From JBFGFX01 sp965232455 (GTDB lineage: Bacteria > Pseudomonadota > Gammaproteobacteria > Steroidobacterales > Woeseiaceae), in contig OZ246981.1 of NCBI GenBank assembly GCA_965232455.1, positions 1,364,001 to 1,428,000 on the forward strand: a stretch of DNA of 64,000 nt, written 5' to 3'. Below are positions 42,235 to 49,502 of the stretch, piece by piece. The position numbers were made by a program, and so were the translations under genes. The number at the start of each line of letters is the position of its first letter. The first letter of the stretch is position 1. The notes under the pieces are model-generated. The model worked only from the letters and a program-made list of their open reading frames with translations. It did no database searches and was not told where the DNA came from.

Positions 42235-43383
42235 TTAAGGATTGCCCGTCGCCGCCGACCGGATCCTGAACAAACGTCCGTCCTCCTCATCGGTCAGAAC
42301 GTACAATGAGCCGTCAGGTCCCTGCACGACGTCGCGGATGCGAACGTCGAGTTCCGCAAGCAGCAGCTCCTCGCGGATCACATGGCCGTCCAGGCGTTCC
42401 AAGCGGTGCAATCGTTGGCTGCCCAGCCCGCCCAGGAAAAGATCGCCGCGCCACTTCGGGAATTCGTCTCCGGAATAAATAGCCAGTCCTGACGGCGCGA
42501 TTGATGGATACCAGTAGTAGACGGGCGGCTCGGTCCCTTCCAACAACGGCGTGTTGCTGAGAATCGTTTTGTCGTAGTCGATGCCGAACGTCGCCGCGGG
42601 CCAGCCGTAGTTTCCGCCCTCATTGAGCTGGTTGATCTCGTCGCCGCCATAGGGACCGTGTTCATGCGCCCAGACCTCACCGCTGAACGGGTCAACGGCC
42701 AGGCCCTGGATGTTTCGATGTCCGTAGGACCAGACTCCGGGTTTCGTGTCGGCGTGGCTTTCGCCGAGTGTTGTTTCCGCCGGAGTACCGTCGTCGTTCA
42801 GTCGGACGACGACGCCGTAATAGTCGTCTCGCCGTTGCGCACGTTCCTTGTGATGGTAGCGATCGCCCAGCGGCACCAGAAACGTCGACGCCGACTCCCA
42901 ATAGAATTTGCAGCTCTGGTGCCCCAGGCCCTCGCTGAAATTCTCTGCCGAAAACACCGTTTGTACATCGACAACTTCGTCGTCCAGCAAACGACCGCGT
43001 GCAATCAGGGTTTGATTACGTTCCTCGGTGCCCGTTGCGAAACAGAAATAGAGATAAGCGTTCTCCCCAAACCCGGGGTGCGGAGACACGGTGCGAAGTC
43101 CCCGGCCGTCGGTGAGCGGCAGATTCAAGGAAATCGCCTCGGGCGAGGGCCGTCCTGCGCGAAGTCGCCACAGATCGCCGTACCAGCCGCTGACGTACGC
43201 ATCTCCGCCGTCGGTGAACGCAATGCTCGACGGGCGCCGCATGGCGTCGGTGACCAGCGCCAGCTCGAAATTCGCCTGCTCCGACTCCTCCGTGAGCACG
43301 ACCGAGTCCGATTGCGCGAGGACCTCTGGGCAGAACGCGACGGAGAGCAGGAACAGCGCGGCGGCAGCAAACAGAATTTGCAT
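42235..43383 (-). CDS. secreted PQQ-dependent aldose sugar dehydrogenase-like beta-propeller
   Basis: 382 residues. A signal peptide (1-23, FAAAALFLLSVAFCPEVLAQ) precedes a six-bladed propeller. Family phrases: RPSSIAFTDGGDAYVSGWYG, HPGFGENAYLYFCFA, YGHRNIQGLAVDPFSGEVWAHEHGPYGGDEIN and GVDYDKTI-like segments ending NTPLLEGTEPP. GDEIN and HEHGP are the conserved PQQ-site and Ca-site motifs of soluble Asd/YliI sugar dehydrogenases. The enzyme acts in the periplasm. The sugar substrate is not readable. It is a single gene, 169 bases from tdk. Confidence 0.88.
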   Translation of the reverse strand: MQILFAAAALFLLSVAFCPEVLAQSDSVVLTEESEQANFELALVTDAMRRPSSIAFTDGGDAYVSGWYGDLWRLRAGRPSPEAISLNLPLTDGRGLRTVSPHPGFGENAYLYFCFATGTEERNQTLIARGRLLDDEVVDVQTVFSAENFSEGLGHQSCKFYWESASTFLVPLGDRYHHKERAQRRDDYYGVVVRLNDDGTPAETTLGESHADTKPGVWSYGHRNIQGLAVDPFSGEVWAHEHGPYGGDEINQLNEGGNYGWPAATFGIDYDKTILSNTPLLEGTEPPVYYWYPSIAPSGLAIYSGDEFPKWRGDLFLGGLGSQRLHRLERLDGHVIREELLLAELDVRIRDVVQGPDGSLYVLTDEEDGRLFRIRSAATGNP

Positions 43384-43522
43384 GACAACAACCTCTTATA
43401 TGGTGTTTTACCCGCCGGAATGGATCATTCCAGATCGACGGCCGCGTGTGAAATTCCGAATGGGAGTTAGCTGATTCCCGGGCTTACGCAGGGACAAAGC
43501 CCTCGCGGCGCCGGGAAACGAT

Positions 43523-43551
43523 ACGTGGCCCACCGCTGGGGTGAGCCACGT
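43523..43551. terminator. hairpin downstream of the Gly-rich secreted protein gene
   Basis: ACGTGGCCCACC (43523-43534) pairs with GGTGAGCCACGT (43540-43551) with one mismatch and a 5-base loop, starting 7 bases beyond the stop at 43558 on the minus strand. Position fits a transcription terminator, but no clear T run follows on that strand. Confidence 0.5.
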
Positions 43552-43557
43552 CCAACG

Positions 43558-44121
43558 TCAGCGCGGCAGGCACCTGTAACTTCGCTGCTTGCCGGCGATA
43601 CCCCAGCCACAGCGCTTGGTGCCGCCCCGGTCCCCGCCGCCGACAAAGCCGCCGCCCGACCGGCCACCGGGAATGTCCCGGCTTTCGCCGCCGCCGCCGG
43701 ATGGTCCGGAACCGCCCGATACGCCGACCGGCAAATCTTCTCCGAGCCGGCTCGCGAGGATTTCGTACTCGATAACCATGCCGTTCGGCAGCTCGATCTT
43801 GATCGTGTAGGTGTCGGTGGGAAAGGGAACCAGCGCAAACGAGGGTATTACGAAGACGTCCAGTATCTCGTGCTTCAGATTGGACACGCTGAGCGGCACG
43901 GTGTTTCTGGCTTTGCCCGGTCCGGTTCCTATCCATGGGTTCTTGCCCCACAAGGCGTTGAACGCAAAATTTCCGAAATCGACAAAATGGGTGAAGGGAT
44001 CACGGCACGCCTGGCACAGGTAAACCGGTTTGCTGCCGATTGCCGGATCTTCCGTATCGGCCGATACCGCCTGCGACATCAAGAACGCCGACGCCGAGAG
44101 CGCGGAAAGCAGCTTACGCAT
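43558..44121 (-). CDS. secreted Gly-rich protein of unknown function
   Basis: 187 residues from the ATG at 44121 (GGTGAG upstream), giving a signal peptide MRKLLSALSASAFLMSQAVSA. The body has a CQAC pair (VYLCQACRDPFTHFVDFGNF) and a beta-rich middle (SVSNLKHEILDVFVIPSFAL). The last 50 residues are Gly-rich (VSGGSGPSGGGGESRDIPGG) and end with two more Cys (KRCGWGIAGKQRSYRCLPR). No family is recognised. The start overlaps the upstream gene by 8 bases, so the two form a two-gene operon. Confidence 0.6.
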   Translation of the reverse strand: MRKLLSALSASAFLMSQAVSADTEDPAIGSKPVYLCQACRDPFTHFVDFGNFAFNALWGKNPWIGTGPGKARNTVPLSVSNLKHEILDVFVIPSFALVPFPTDTYTIKIELPNGMVIEYEILASRLGEDLPVGVSGGSGPSGGGGESRDIPGGRSGGGFVGGGDRGGTKRCGWGIAGKQRSYRCLPR

Positions 44122-44920
44122 TCTCACCACCCCGCCGGATCGTCGTAACGCCCGTGACTTCGCGCTGTATCGCCTGCATTTCGGCAATGATCTTCAACGC
44201 TTCTTCGTTAAACTGCTCGATTGCGGCATCCGGTTCTTCGACACTCGTGCGAACCCGGCTTTCCCAGAACTGGCGGCCATGGTTCTCGGCGCCGAGTATC
44301 TCGACCACCGCACTGAGGACGTACTGCACCTGGAGGGTTTTCGCGACCGACTGGCCGTCGATACGGGCCGCCGCGGGATACGCGTTCGAGAACTCGAGAA
44401 TTGGACGCGCGTCGCCGCCGGCCAGGGCGGACGCCCGAATGACCAGGCTCATCGCAAGTTCCTGATCTTCGTTCCGCAGCCGCATTCCGAGCGTTTCCGC
44501 GGCTATTGCGTCGTGGTAGGCCATCTCCGCCAGCGTTTCGTCCGAGTATCCGTCGTAGGGATTCTGGTCGCCCGCGACATTGGGCTCACAGGAATACGCG
44601 GCGGTAACGGTTCCGTCCCCGTTCGGGATGTAGTGTGCGGTGACCGTGCAGTTTCGGTCCTTCCGGACCCGCAAACCGTGGACCACCTCATATTCGATCT
44701 CGCCGTCAGCGCCATTTTGCGGCTCGCGGTATCCGCGCTCACCGCCGAAGGCGCCGTCGCGGACGCTCCTCGAATCCTCGAAATAGGACGGGGTTTCGCT
44801 TGTGCCGACGTCCGACACGATGTCGTCCGCCTGACGTGACAGCTTGTTGTTGAAAGCGGTAAATACGGCAACGCCGACCGCCAACAGTGTAATGACCGAA
44901 ACGATAAACTGCTTACTCAT
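44114..44920 (-). CDS. exported or membrane-anchored protein of unknown function
   Basis: 268 residues, AGGAG 12 bases before the ATG. An N-terminal hydrophobic segment (IVSVITLLAVGVAVFTAF) acts as a signal or anchor. The body has a short Cys-containing part (KDRNCTVTAHYIPNGDGTVTAAYSCEP) and a helical second half (ETLAEMAYHDAIAAETLGMR, AIEQFNEEALKIIAEMQAIQ). No domain is recognised. It is first in the operon with the Gly-rich protein, which suggests they work together in the periplasm or at the surface. Confidence 0.6.
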   Translation of the reverse strand: MSKQFIVSVITLLAVGVAVFTAFNNKLSRQADDIVSDVGTSETPSYFEDSRSVRDGAFGGERGYREPQNGADGEIEYEVVHGLRVRKDRNCTVTAHYIPNGDGTVTAAYSCEPNVAGDQNPYDGYSDETLAEMAYHDAIAAETLGMRLRNEDQELAMSLVIRASALAGGDARPILEFSNAYPAAARIDGQSVAKTLQVQYVLSAVVEILGAENHGRQFWESRVRTSVEEPDAAIEQFNEEALKIIAEMQAIQREVTGVTTIRRGGENA

Positions 44921-45129
44921 TTTTCATTTCTCCTGTAAATCCATTTAACGTGATGAGAAATTGAACGACGCAATTATTAGCGGCAGCGGCCCTCTGCCGA
45001 CACTGTTGTTTGCCGTGCCTTGATGGAGATATGCGAGTGCCGTCGATCGTCGGGGATCCAACGCCGAATTGCGTTTTCGGCGCAGGTTTGTTCACGCGTT
45101 ACGTTGCCGCCGCGCAGAACGCGGACGGG

Positions 45130-46047
45130 TTATTGGGCCCGCTCCTCCAGCCGATCGAGTCCACTTCCGTCGATTCGTAGCGCGAATACGTCCGAGTTGC
45201 CGGAACCGGGACCGGTCGGGGTATTGCGGCTGGACCAGTACAATACGCCGCCGTGGATCATCGCGTTGTCCTCGTACTCGGCGGTGTTTACGGGCAACGG
45301 CAGGATAACGGGCTTGCCCCACGCGGACCCGCGCTTTCGGGATACGTAAACGTCGTCTCCGCCCATGCCATTGGGTCGTATCGAACTGAATAAGAGCAGG
45401 TCTCCGCCGGGGCTGACGTAACTCGGCCACTCTCCGAAATCGGAGTTCACCTCGCCCGGCAGCGGCATGACCTCGTATTCATCGCCGTTGGAAACAGCCA
45501 TGAATATGTCCCAATTTCCCCCTCTGTCGGACGCAAACAGAAACGCTTCCGCGGAAACGAACACCGCGCAACACTCCGAAGCGCCGGTGTTGACCGGTGG
45601 CGGCAACGGCTCGGGAACGCCGAAGGAGAACGTTTCTTTTTCGACGCCGACACTCCAGACGTTCCAATTCTCTTCACCGTCATCACGGATCGGACGCGTC
45701 GAGGTGAATAGCAGTGACGACGTCTCCGGCGCAAAGGACACACCCATATCGTAACCCGACGTGGAGAAGCCGAGCCGTTCGACGTTCCATGCGGCGCCGC
45801 GCCTCTCGGCAAGAAAGATCTCGGAACGTGAAAAATCGTCGTCGGCCCTCGTGAACACCGCGGACGAGCGCGTATCCGACAACCAGTTGAGGGATTCATG
45901 CCCCTTCCCCGTCGATATCACTCCGGGCAGGAAGACCTCACGGTCGGCATGCCTCCCGGCGGCTTCGGCCTGACCGGCCTCCCAGTCGTTCTGCGCCAAG
46001 CCCGTCAACGGCAACGCGACCAGCAATAGAGTGCAAAGCTTGTGCAA
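45130..46047 (-). CDS. exported WD40/PD40-like (TolB-like) beta-propeller protein
   Basis: About 305 residues from a TTG at 46047, the codon that gives a normal signal peptide (HKLCTLLLVALPLTGLAQ) and has GGAG about 9 bases upstream; a TTG at 46122 is the alternative. The body has repeated blades with the PD40 pattern: GYDMGVSFAPETSSLLFTST, AVFVSAEAFLFASDRGGNWDIF, EWPSYVSPGGDLLLFSSIRP and EDNAMIHGGVLYWSSRNT. These repeats occur in TolB and in exported enzymes of carbohydrate metabolism. A Ca/carbohydrate role is possible; no partner is adjacent. Divergent from the small secreted protein gene at 46242. Confidence 0.7.
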   Translation of the reverse strand: MHKLCTLLLVALPLTGLAQNDWEAGQAEAAGRHADREVFLPGVISTGKGHESLNWLSDTRSSAVFTRADDDFSRSEIFLAERRGAAWNVERLGFSTSGYDMGVSFAPETSSLLFTSTRPIRDDGEENWNVWSVGVEKETFSFGVPEPLPPPVNTGASECCAVFVSAEAFLFASDRGGNWDIFMAVSNGDEYEVMPLPGEVNSDFGEWPSYVSPGGDLLLFSSIRPNGMGGDDVYVSRKRGSAWGKPVILPLPVNTAEYEDNAMIHGGVLYWSSRNTPTGPGSGNSDVFALRIDGSGLDRLEERAQ

Positions 46048-46241
46048 ACGGATTCTGCTCCGGGTCTCCAAAAAAGATCTTTTTTCGGTTTCGTACCGCC
46101 ATATTGACGGATCGCGAAACAATGTGCCAACGGCACCGAAACCGCCCGTCGCGAGCCGTTTTGAAGTCGGTTATGGTTACTGCCGGGCGGGCGGCGTGCG
46201 CCGCCCAATTCAATCACGGAAACCAAAGAAGGAGAGAGACG

Positions 46242-46577
46242 ATGTTTGCCGCATGCTGGAAGAAAATGGCCCTGCTCATTGCACTACTGTTTTCGAGCGC
46301 CGTCATGGCCAGTTCAGGCTGGACGAGTTACGGGACGGTGGTTGAGGTTTACCCTGCCGAGCAGGGTACGTTTTTCGTGGAAATCGCCGTCGCCTCCAAT
46401 CCGAGCACCTGCGCCGTCAGCTCGTGGTTTTACAACGACGGAAGCCAGCCGGGATCCGACCGCCTTTTCAGCACGCTGTTAGCCGCGTTCGCGGCCGACA
46501 AGTCGGTCAGAGTCCACGTCAGCGGCGACTGCGACCAGTGGGGCTACTCGAAAATAACCTCGGCCAGCGCCAAGTAG
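46242..46577 (+). CDS. small secreted protein with a Cys pair, unknown function
   Basis: 111 residues from the ATG at 46242 (GGAG at good spacing); a longer frame to 46104 has no support. Signal peptide residues 1-24 (KKMALLIALLFSSAVMASS). The mature 87 residues are beta-rich (GTVVEVYPAEQGTFFVEIAV) with two Cys (SNPSTCAVSSW and SGDCDQWGYSK) that could form a disulfide. It looks like a compact exported domain with no recognised family. Confidence 0.65.
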   Translation: MFAACWKKMALLIALLFSSAVMASSGWTSYGTVVEVYPAEQGTFFVEIAVASNPSTCAVSSWFYNDGSQPGSDRLFSTLLAAFAADKSVRVHVSGDCDQWGYSKITSASAK

Positions 46578-46606
46578 CACGAGCGGAATATCCGGGCGCC
46601 GGGCTC

Positions 46607-47728
46607 CTAGCCCTGCAACATCTCAGCAATCGCCGCCCTGTCCGGCCCGCCGGCCAGTTCGGCCAGTCTGGGAGAATGGCCGCTGCCGTCGCTGGACGTC
46701 GGGTCCGCCCCGTTGGTCAGCAGGTATTCGACGACGTCGAGATGACCGAACCGAACGGCTTCGGACAGCGGCGAGTTGGCGTTGTCCGGCGTCGCTGTGA
46801 CCACAACGCCTGCATTGGCCAGGACTTTGATGGGTTCCAGATGGCCGTGCGTTGCCGCAGCGGTCGCGGCGGCATAGCCGTCGTGAGACAAGCGCTTTTT
46901 GTCGAACACCGCCCGTTCGAGGACGGCCGACAGCAGGTCGGTGAAATCGTTTTCGGCAACAAACTCGAGCACGGACCGGTGCCGATGCGGATCCTGCGAA
47001 AGTAATTCCGCATCCCGGTCGCCGCGCGCCAAAGCGTCCAGGGTTGATTTGTAGGCGGTCGCAAATTCCTCGCCGGAAAGCTGCCCTATGCTCGCAAACG
47101 GTACGAGTTCGCGTTTCAACTCCCTGGCCTTCGCGCCCCGACGCTGTTGCTTCAGCTCGTTTCGTTCGAGTTGCTTGCGCTCGACGTCCTCTCCCTTCAG
47201 CAAAGACGCAAACGGCGCATAGTCGCGCTGCACCAGCCAATCGGAGTATTTCTCGAATTCGTCGGGACCGCACTGAATCTCGGCATCCTCCAGTCCACGC
47301 GTCAGAACGGCTTCCGCCGTAGACAGCTGTCCGAAGGCGGCGCAACAACTGTAGGCCGCGCGAAGACTGCGCTGATCGGTGAAGCGGGATAACAGGAAGT
47401 CCAGTACGCTGCGCGCCTCGTCCAGATCCGTCCCCGTCGATTCGGCGATCCGGTTCACGGCGGTATGGCAAAGGTCCGGACCGTCCGGGTTTTCGCAGTG
47501 GCCCAAAATGAATTCCACCGTTTCGAGCCGGCCGTGCGAGACCGCCAGATTGGCGGTATGACCGCCCGCAAACTGATGGTCGGCGTCGTGCCCGGCCGCC
47601 ACGTAGGCTTTGATGAGATCGAGGTCTTCGTCGCCCGACGCGAGCAGGTCGTACAGGTTTGCGGCCGGCTTTTGCCGCATAACCGGACCCAGTTGAAAAA
47701 GCGACGCCCATAAACCGCCGTCCGTCAT
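46607..47728 (-). CDS. ankyrin-repeat protein
   Basis: 373 residues from the ATG at 47728. Ankyrin-like units lie at both ends: YDLLASGDEDLDLIKAYVAAGHDADHQ, TANLAVSHGRLETVEFILGH and, near the end, SPLSEAVRFGHLDVVEYLLTNGADPTSSDG. A coiled middle (DVERKQLERNELKQQRRGAK, ARELKRELVPF) separates them. No signal peptide or membrane helix is present. Ankyrin proteins mediate protein contacts; the partner is unknown. The gene lies beside the tRNA-Cys/tRNA-Leu pair and is transcribed away from it. Confidence 0.75.
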   Translation of the reverse strand: MTDGGLWASLFQLGPVMRQKPAANLYDLLASGDEDLDLIKAYVAAGHDADHQFAGGHTANLAVSHGRLETVEFILGHCENPDGPDLCHTAVNRIAESTGTDLDEARSVLDFLLSRFTDQRSLRAAYSCCAAFGQLSTAEAVLTRGLEDAEIQCGPDEFEKYSDWLVQRDYAPFASLLKGEDVERKQLERNELKQQRRGAKARELKRELVPFASIGQLSGEEFATAYKSTLDALARGDRDAELLSQDPHRHRSVLEFVAENDFTDLLSAVLERAVFDKKRLSHDGYAAATAAATHGHLEPIKVLANAGVVVTATPDNANSPLSEAVRFGHLDVVEYLLTNGADPTSSDGSGHSPRLAELAGGPDRAAIAEMLQG

Positions 47729-47945
47729 ATCGTCTGTTCCCAACCGTTTCAATGCCCGGCAGCTTATCCAATGCGGAGAGGTCGAAGCGTGATCTGTCGC
47801 ACTTGGTGCCGAACTTTCGGAGCCATTGCGGGCGTTTGCCTCGCCGATCAGGGCACATTCCGCGCCCAAACACTCGGCATCATGCGGCCCAAAAACCGCG
47901 TGGCCGCTCCAGACCGACAATCCGCGCGTTTGAGCCGATTCCCGA
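47729..47945. other. intergenic region between the ankyrin gene and the tRNA promoter
   Basis: Together with the tRNA promoter and leader up to 48030 this makes about 300 bases without a protein gene. It presumably holds the leftward promoter of the ankyrin gene. I see no hairpin or small reading frame with support. Confidence 0.35.
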
Positions 47946-47973
47946 TTGATTCCCGTCCGTGGGGCGGTATACT
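47946..47973 (+). promoter_or_regulatory. sigma70-type promoter for the tRNA-Cys/tRNA-Leu unit
   Basis: TTGATT (47946-47951) and TATACT (47968-47973) have a 16-base spacer. The sequence after the -10 box is GC-rich (GCCTCGC), as in stringently controlled stable-RNA promoters. The first tRNA base follows about 58 bases later. Confidence 0.7.
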
Positions 47974-48030
47974 GCCTCGCTTGCCAGAGCCCGTCTCCGT
48001 CCAAATGCCGGCACCCCCGGCGATCAGCAA

Positions 48031-48104
48031 GGCTAGGTGGCAGAGTGGTTATGCAGCGGCCTGCAAAGCCGTCAACGCCGGTTCGATTCCGACCCTAGCC
48101 TCCA
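48031..48104 (+). tRNA. tRNA-Cys (anticodon GCA)
   Basis: 74 bases including an encoded CCA end. The acceptor stem GGCTAGG pairs with CCTAGCC, the anticodon loop CTGCAAA gives GCA, and the T-loop GGTTCGATTCC is intact. It is followed 27 bases later by tRNA-Leu on the same strand. The E. coli homologous gene is cysT, next to pgsA. Confidence 0.97.
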
Positions 48105-48131
48105 TTTTTCGACGATGCAGACGTCAACGCA

Positions 48132-48218
48132 GCCCGGGTGGCGGAATTGGTAGACGCTGCGGACTTAAAATCCGCTGTCCGAAAGGACGTGCCGGTTCGA
48201 GTCCGGCCCTGGGCACCA
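48132..48218 (+). tRNA. tRNA-Leu (anticodon TAA)
   Basis: 87 bases including CCA, a class II tRNA with long variable arm (TGTCCGAAAGGACGT). Acceptor stem GCCCGGG with CCTGGGC, anticodon loop ACTTAAAAT giving TAA, T-arm GGTTCGAGTCC. It corresponds to leuZ of E. coli. A short lipoprotein gene begins about 20 bases downstream. Confidence 0.97.
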
Positions 48219-48238
48219 AACGCTTATTTACTGCCAGG

Positions 48239-48466
48239 ATGAGTAGCACACACATGCCGCGAATTCAGATTTGTAGTCTCTTTGGGCTGGCTCTTCTCGG
48301 TGGCTGCGGCCTGACGCCCGAGCAGCAGGAAACCCTGAGTAAAAAACCCGATCCTCCCGGCACCGTCTTCTTGATGTCCCGCTCGATCGAGGACGACGGC
48401 ATCCTCTGTAAATACAGCAATGGAGACACCGTCTTCGTCCGGAACATCGCGGCAGGCTGCCCATAG
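48239..48466 (+). CDS. small lipoprotein
   Basis: 75 residues from the ATG at 48239, or 70 from 48254; neither has a well-spaced ribosome site. The signal (IQICSLFGLALLGGC) contains the lipobox LGGC. The mature 48-49 residues have PPGTVFLMSRSIEDDGILCK and end in AAGCP, so two more Cys are available. It follows the tRNAs directly and could be read from their transcript. No family is recognised. Confidence 0.55.
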   Translation: MSSTHMPRIQICSLFGLALLGGCGLTPEQQETLSKKPDPPGTVFLMSRSIEDDGILCKYSNGDTVFVRNIAAGCP

Positions 48467-48646
48467 CGAAACGTCGCAGGACTGAAGATCCTGCGCCTGG
48501 GTTCACTGGACGTTTCATTAAACGAGGAACCGCAGGTAAACATCTGCTGTAATTCAAGACTTGGCTGACTGGAGAGGCTGCAGGAGATAAGCAGTTTGGA
48601 CCGGGGGGTGTGACGGCAACTCATTCGGCCGGCTGACTCGGCGCTG

Positions 48647-48692
48647 CAAATTAAAAAAGGGCCGTCCCACGGGACGGCCCTTTTTTAATTTG
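48647..48692. terminator. bidirectional intrinsic terminator
   Basis: A perfect 22-bp inverted repeat with a 2-base centre (GGGCCGTCCC, AC, GGGACGGCCC), flanked on both sides by A-rich/T-rich runs of six (AAAAAA and TTTTTT). It therefore terminates transcription from the tRNA-Cys/tRNA-Leu/lipoprotein unit on one strand and from uvrC-pgsA-tRNA-Gly on the other. Confidence 0.95.
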
Positions 48693-48766
48693 GAGCGGGA
48701 AACGAGGTTCGAACTCGCGACCTCAACCTTGGCAAGGTTGCGCTCTACCAGCTGAGCTATTCCCGC
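48691..48766 (-). tRNA. tRNA-Gly (anticodon GCC)
   Basis: 76 bases on the minus strand including CCA. Acceptor GCGGGAA with TTCCCGC, anticodon loop CTTGCCAAG giving GCC, T-arm AGTTCGAACCT. It lies 114 bases downstream of pgsA on the same strand, equivalent to glyW in E. coli. Its 3' end abuts the bidirectional terminator. Confidence 0.97.
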
Positions 48767-48880
48767 ATTGTTTGTCTGTATTCCCGGCGCGCCTGAAACG
48801 ACAGCCCGTACCCAGGGAAGGCACGAGATTTTAGCTTGAGCGGCAGCCGAGTCAAGGATTTGCGGCCATTTGCCGTTATT

Positions 48881-49453
48881 TCAATCGTCCTTGTCGAGCT
48901 CCGGCTTCATCGACGGCCACGCGGCGCGCAGGTAAATGAACATCGACCACAGCGTCATGCCGGCCGCCGCCACCAGCAGGATGAAGCCGGTCAGGTAGAG
49001 ATCCAGGCCGAACAGCGGGTCGCGGTAAGTCATGAAGGCGATGCCGAACATCTGCAGCGTCGTTTTGACCTTGCCGCCCCAGCCGACCGCCACGTTGCCC
49101 CGTGCGCCGACCGTCGCCATCCATTCGCGCAGCGCCGAGATCGTGATTTCCCGGCCGATGATGATGATCGCAATCATGTCGACGTACGAGGAAGGGTCGC
49201 TCTGCACCAGCAGCACCAGCACCGTGACGACCATGAGCTTGTCCGCGACGGGGTCCAGGAATGCGCCGAAACGCGACATCTGGTTGTAGTTTCGCGCGAT
49301 GTAGCCGTCGAGCAGGTCGGTAAGGGCCGCGATGCCGAAGATGATGCCGGCGATCGGCCGGGCTTCCGGCGCTTTCCAGTAGAAACAGAATACGACCAGC
49401 GGAACAGCCGCGATCCGCACCAGCGTCAGGGCCGTCGCCAAATTGATCTTCAT
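48881..49453 (-). CDS. pgsA: CDP-diacylglycerol-glycerol-3-phosphate 3-phosphatidyltransferase
   Basis: 190 residues, four to five membrane helices. The CDP-alcohol phosphotransferase motif is complete: DLLDGYIARNYNQMSRFGAFLDPVADK (D-G-x2-A-R-x8-G-x3-D-x3-D). The N-terminus (MKINLATALTLVRIAAVPLV) is typical of PgsA. It makes phosphatidylglycerol phosphate in the inner membrane. It follows uvrC by 46 bases on the same strand, as in E. coli. Confidence 0.95.
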   Translation of the reverse strand: MKINLATALTLVRIAAVPLVVFCFYWKAPEARPIAGIIFGIAALTDLLDGYIARNYNQMSRFGAFLDPVADKLMVVTVLVLLVQSDPSSYVDMIAIIIIGREITISALREWMATVGARGNVAVGWGGKVKTTLQMFGIAFMTYRDPLFGLDLYLTGFILLVAAAGMTLWSMFIYLRAAWPSMKPELDKDD

Positions 49454-49484
49454 TCCGCGGCCCGCCGATTTTCAGCCTTTTGAT

Positions 49485-49502
49485 TAGGGCCTGTTAACAC
49501 TA
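49485..49502 (-). repeat. solo copy of the MITE terminal repeat at the uvrC end
   Basis: TAGGGCCTGTTAACACTA matches the first 18 bases of the terminal inverted repeat of the element at 51981-52249 exactly. The last bases of this copy are the uvrC stop codon. The rest of the terminal repeat is absent, so this is a truncated copy or a recruited short segment. Confidence 0.8.

Noticed and set aside
46104..46241. Longer start for the small secreted protein
   Set aside because: The added residues would abolish the signal peptide and the GGAG site is placed for the ATG at 46242.
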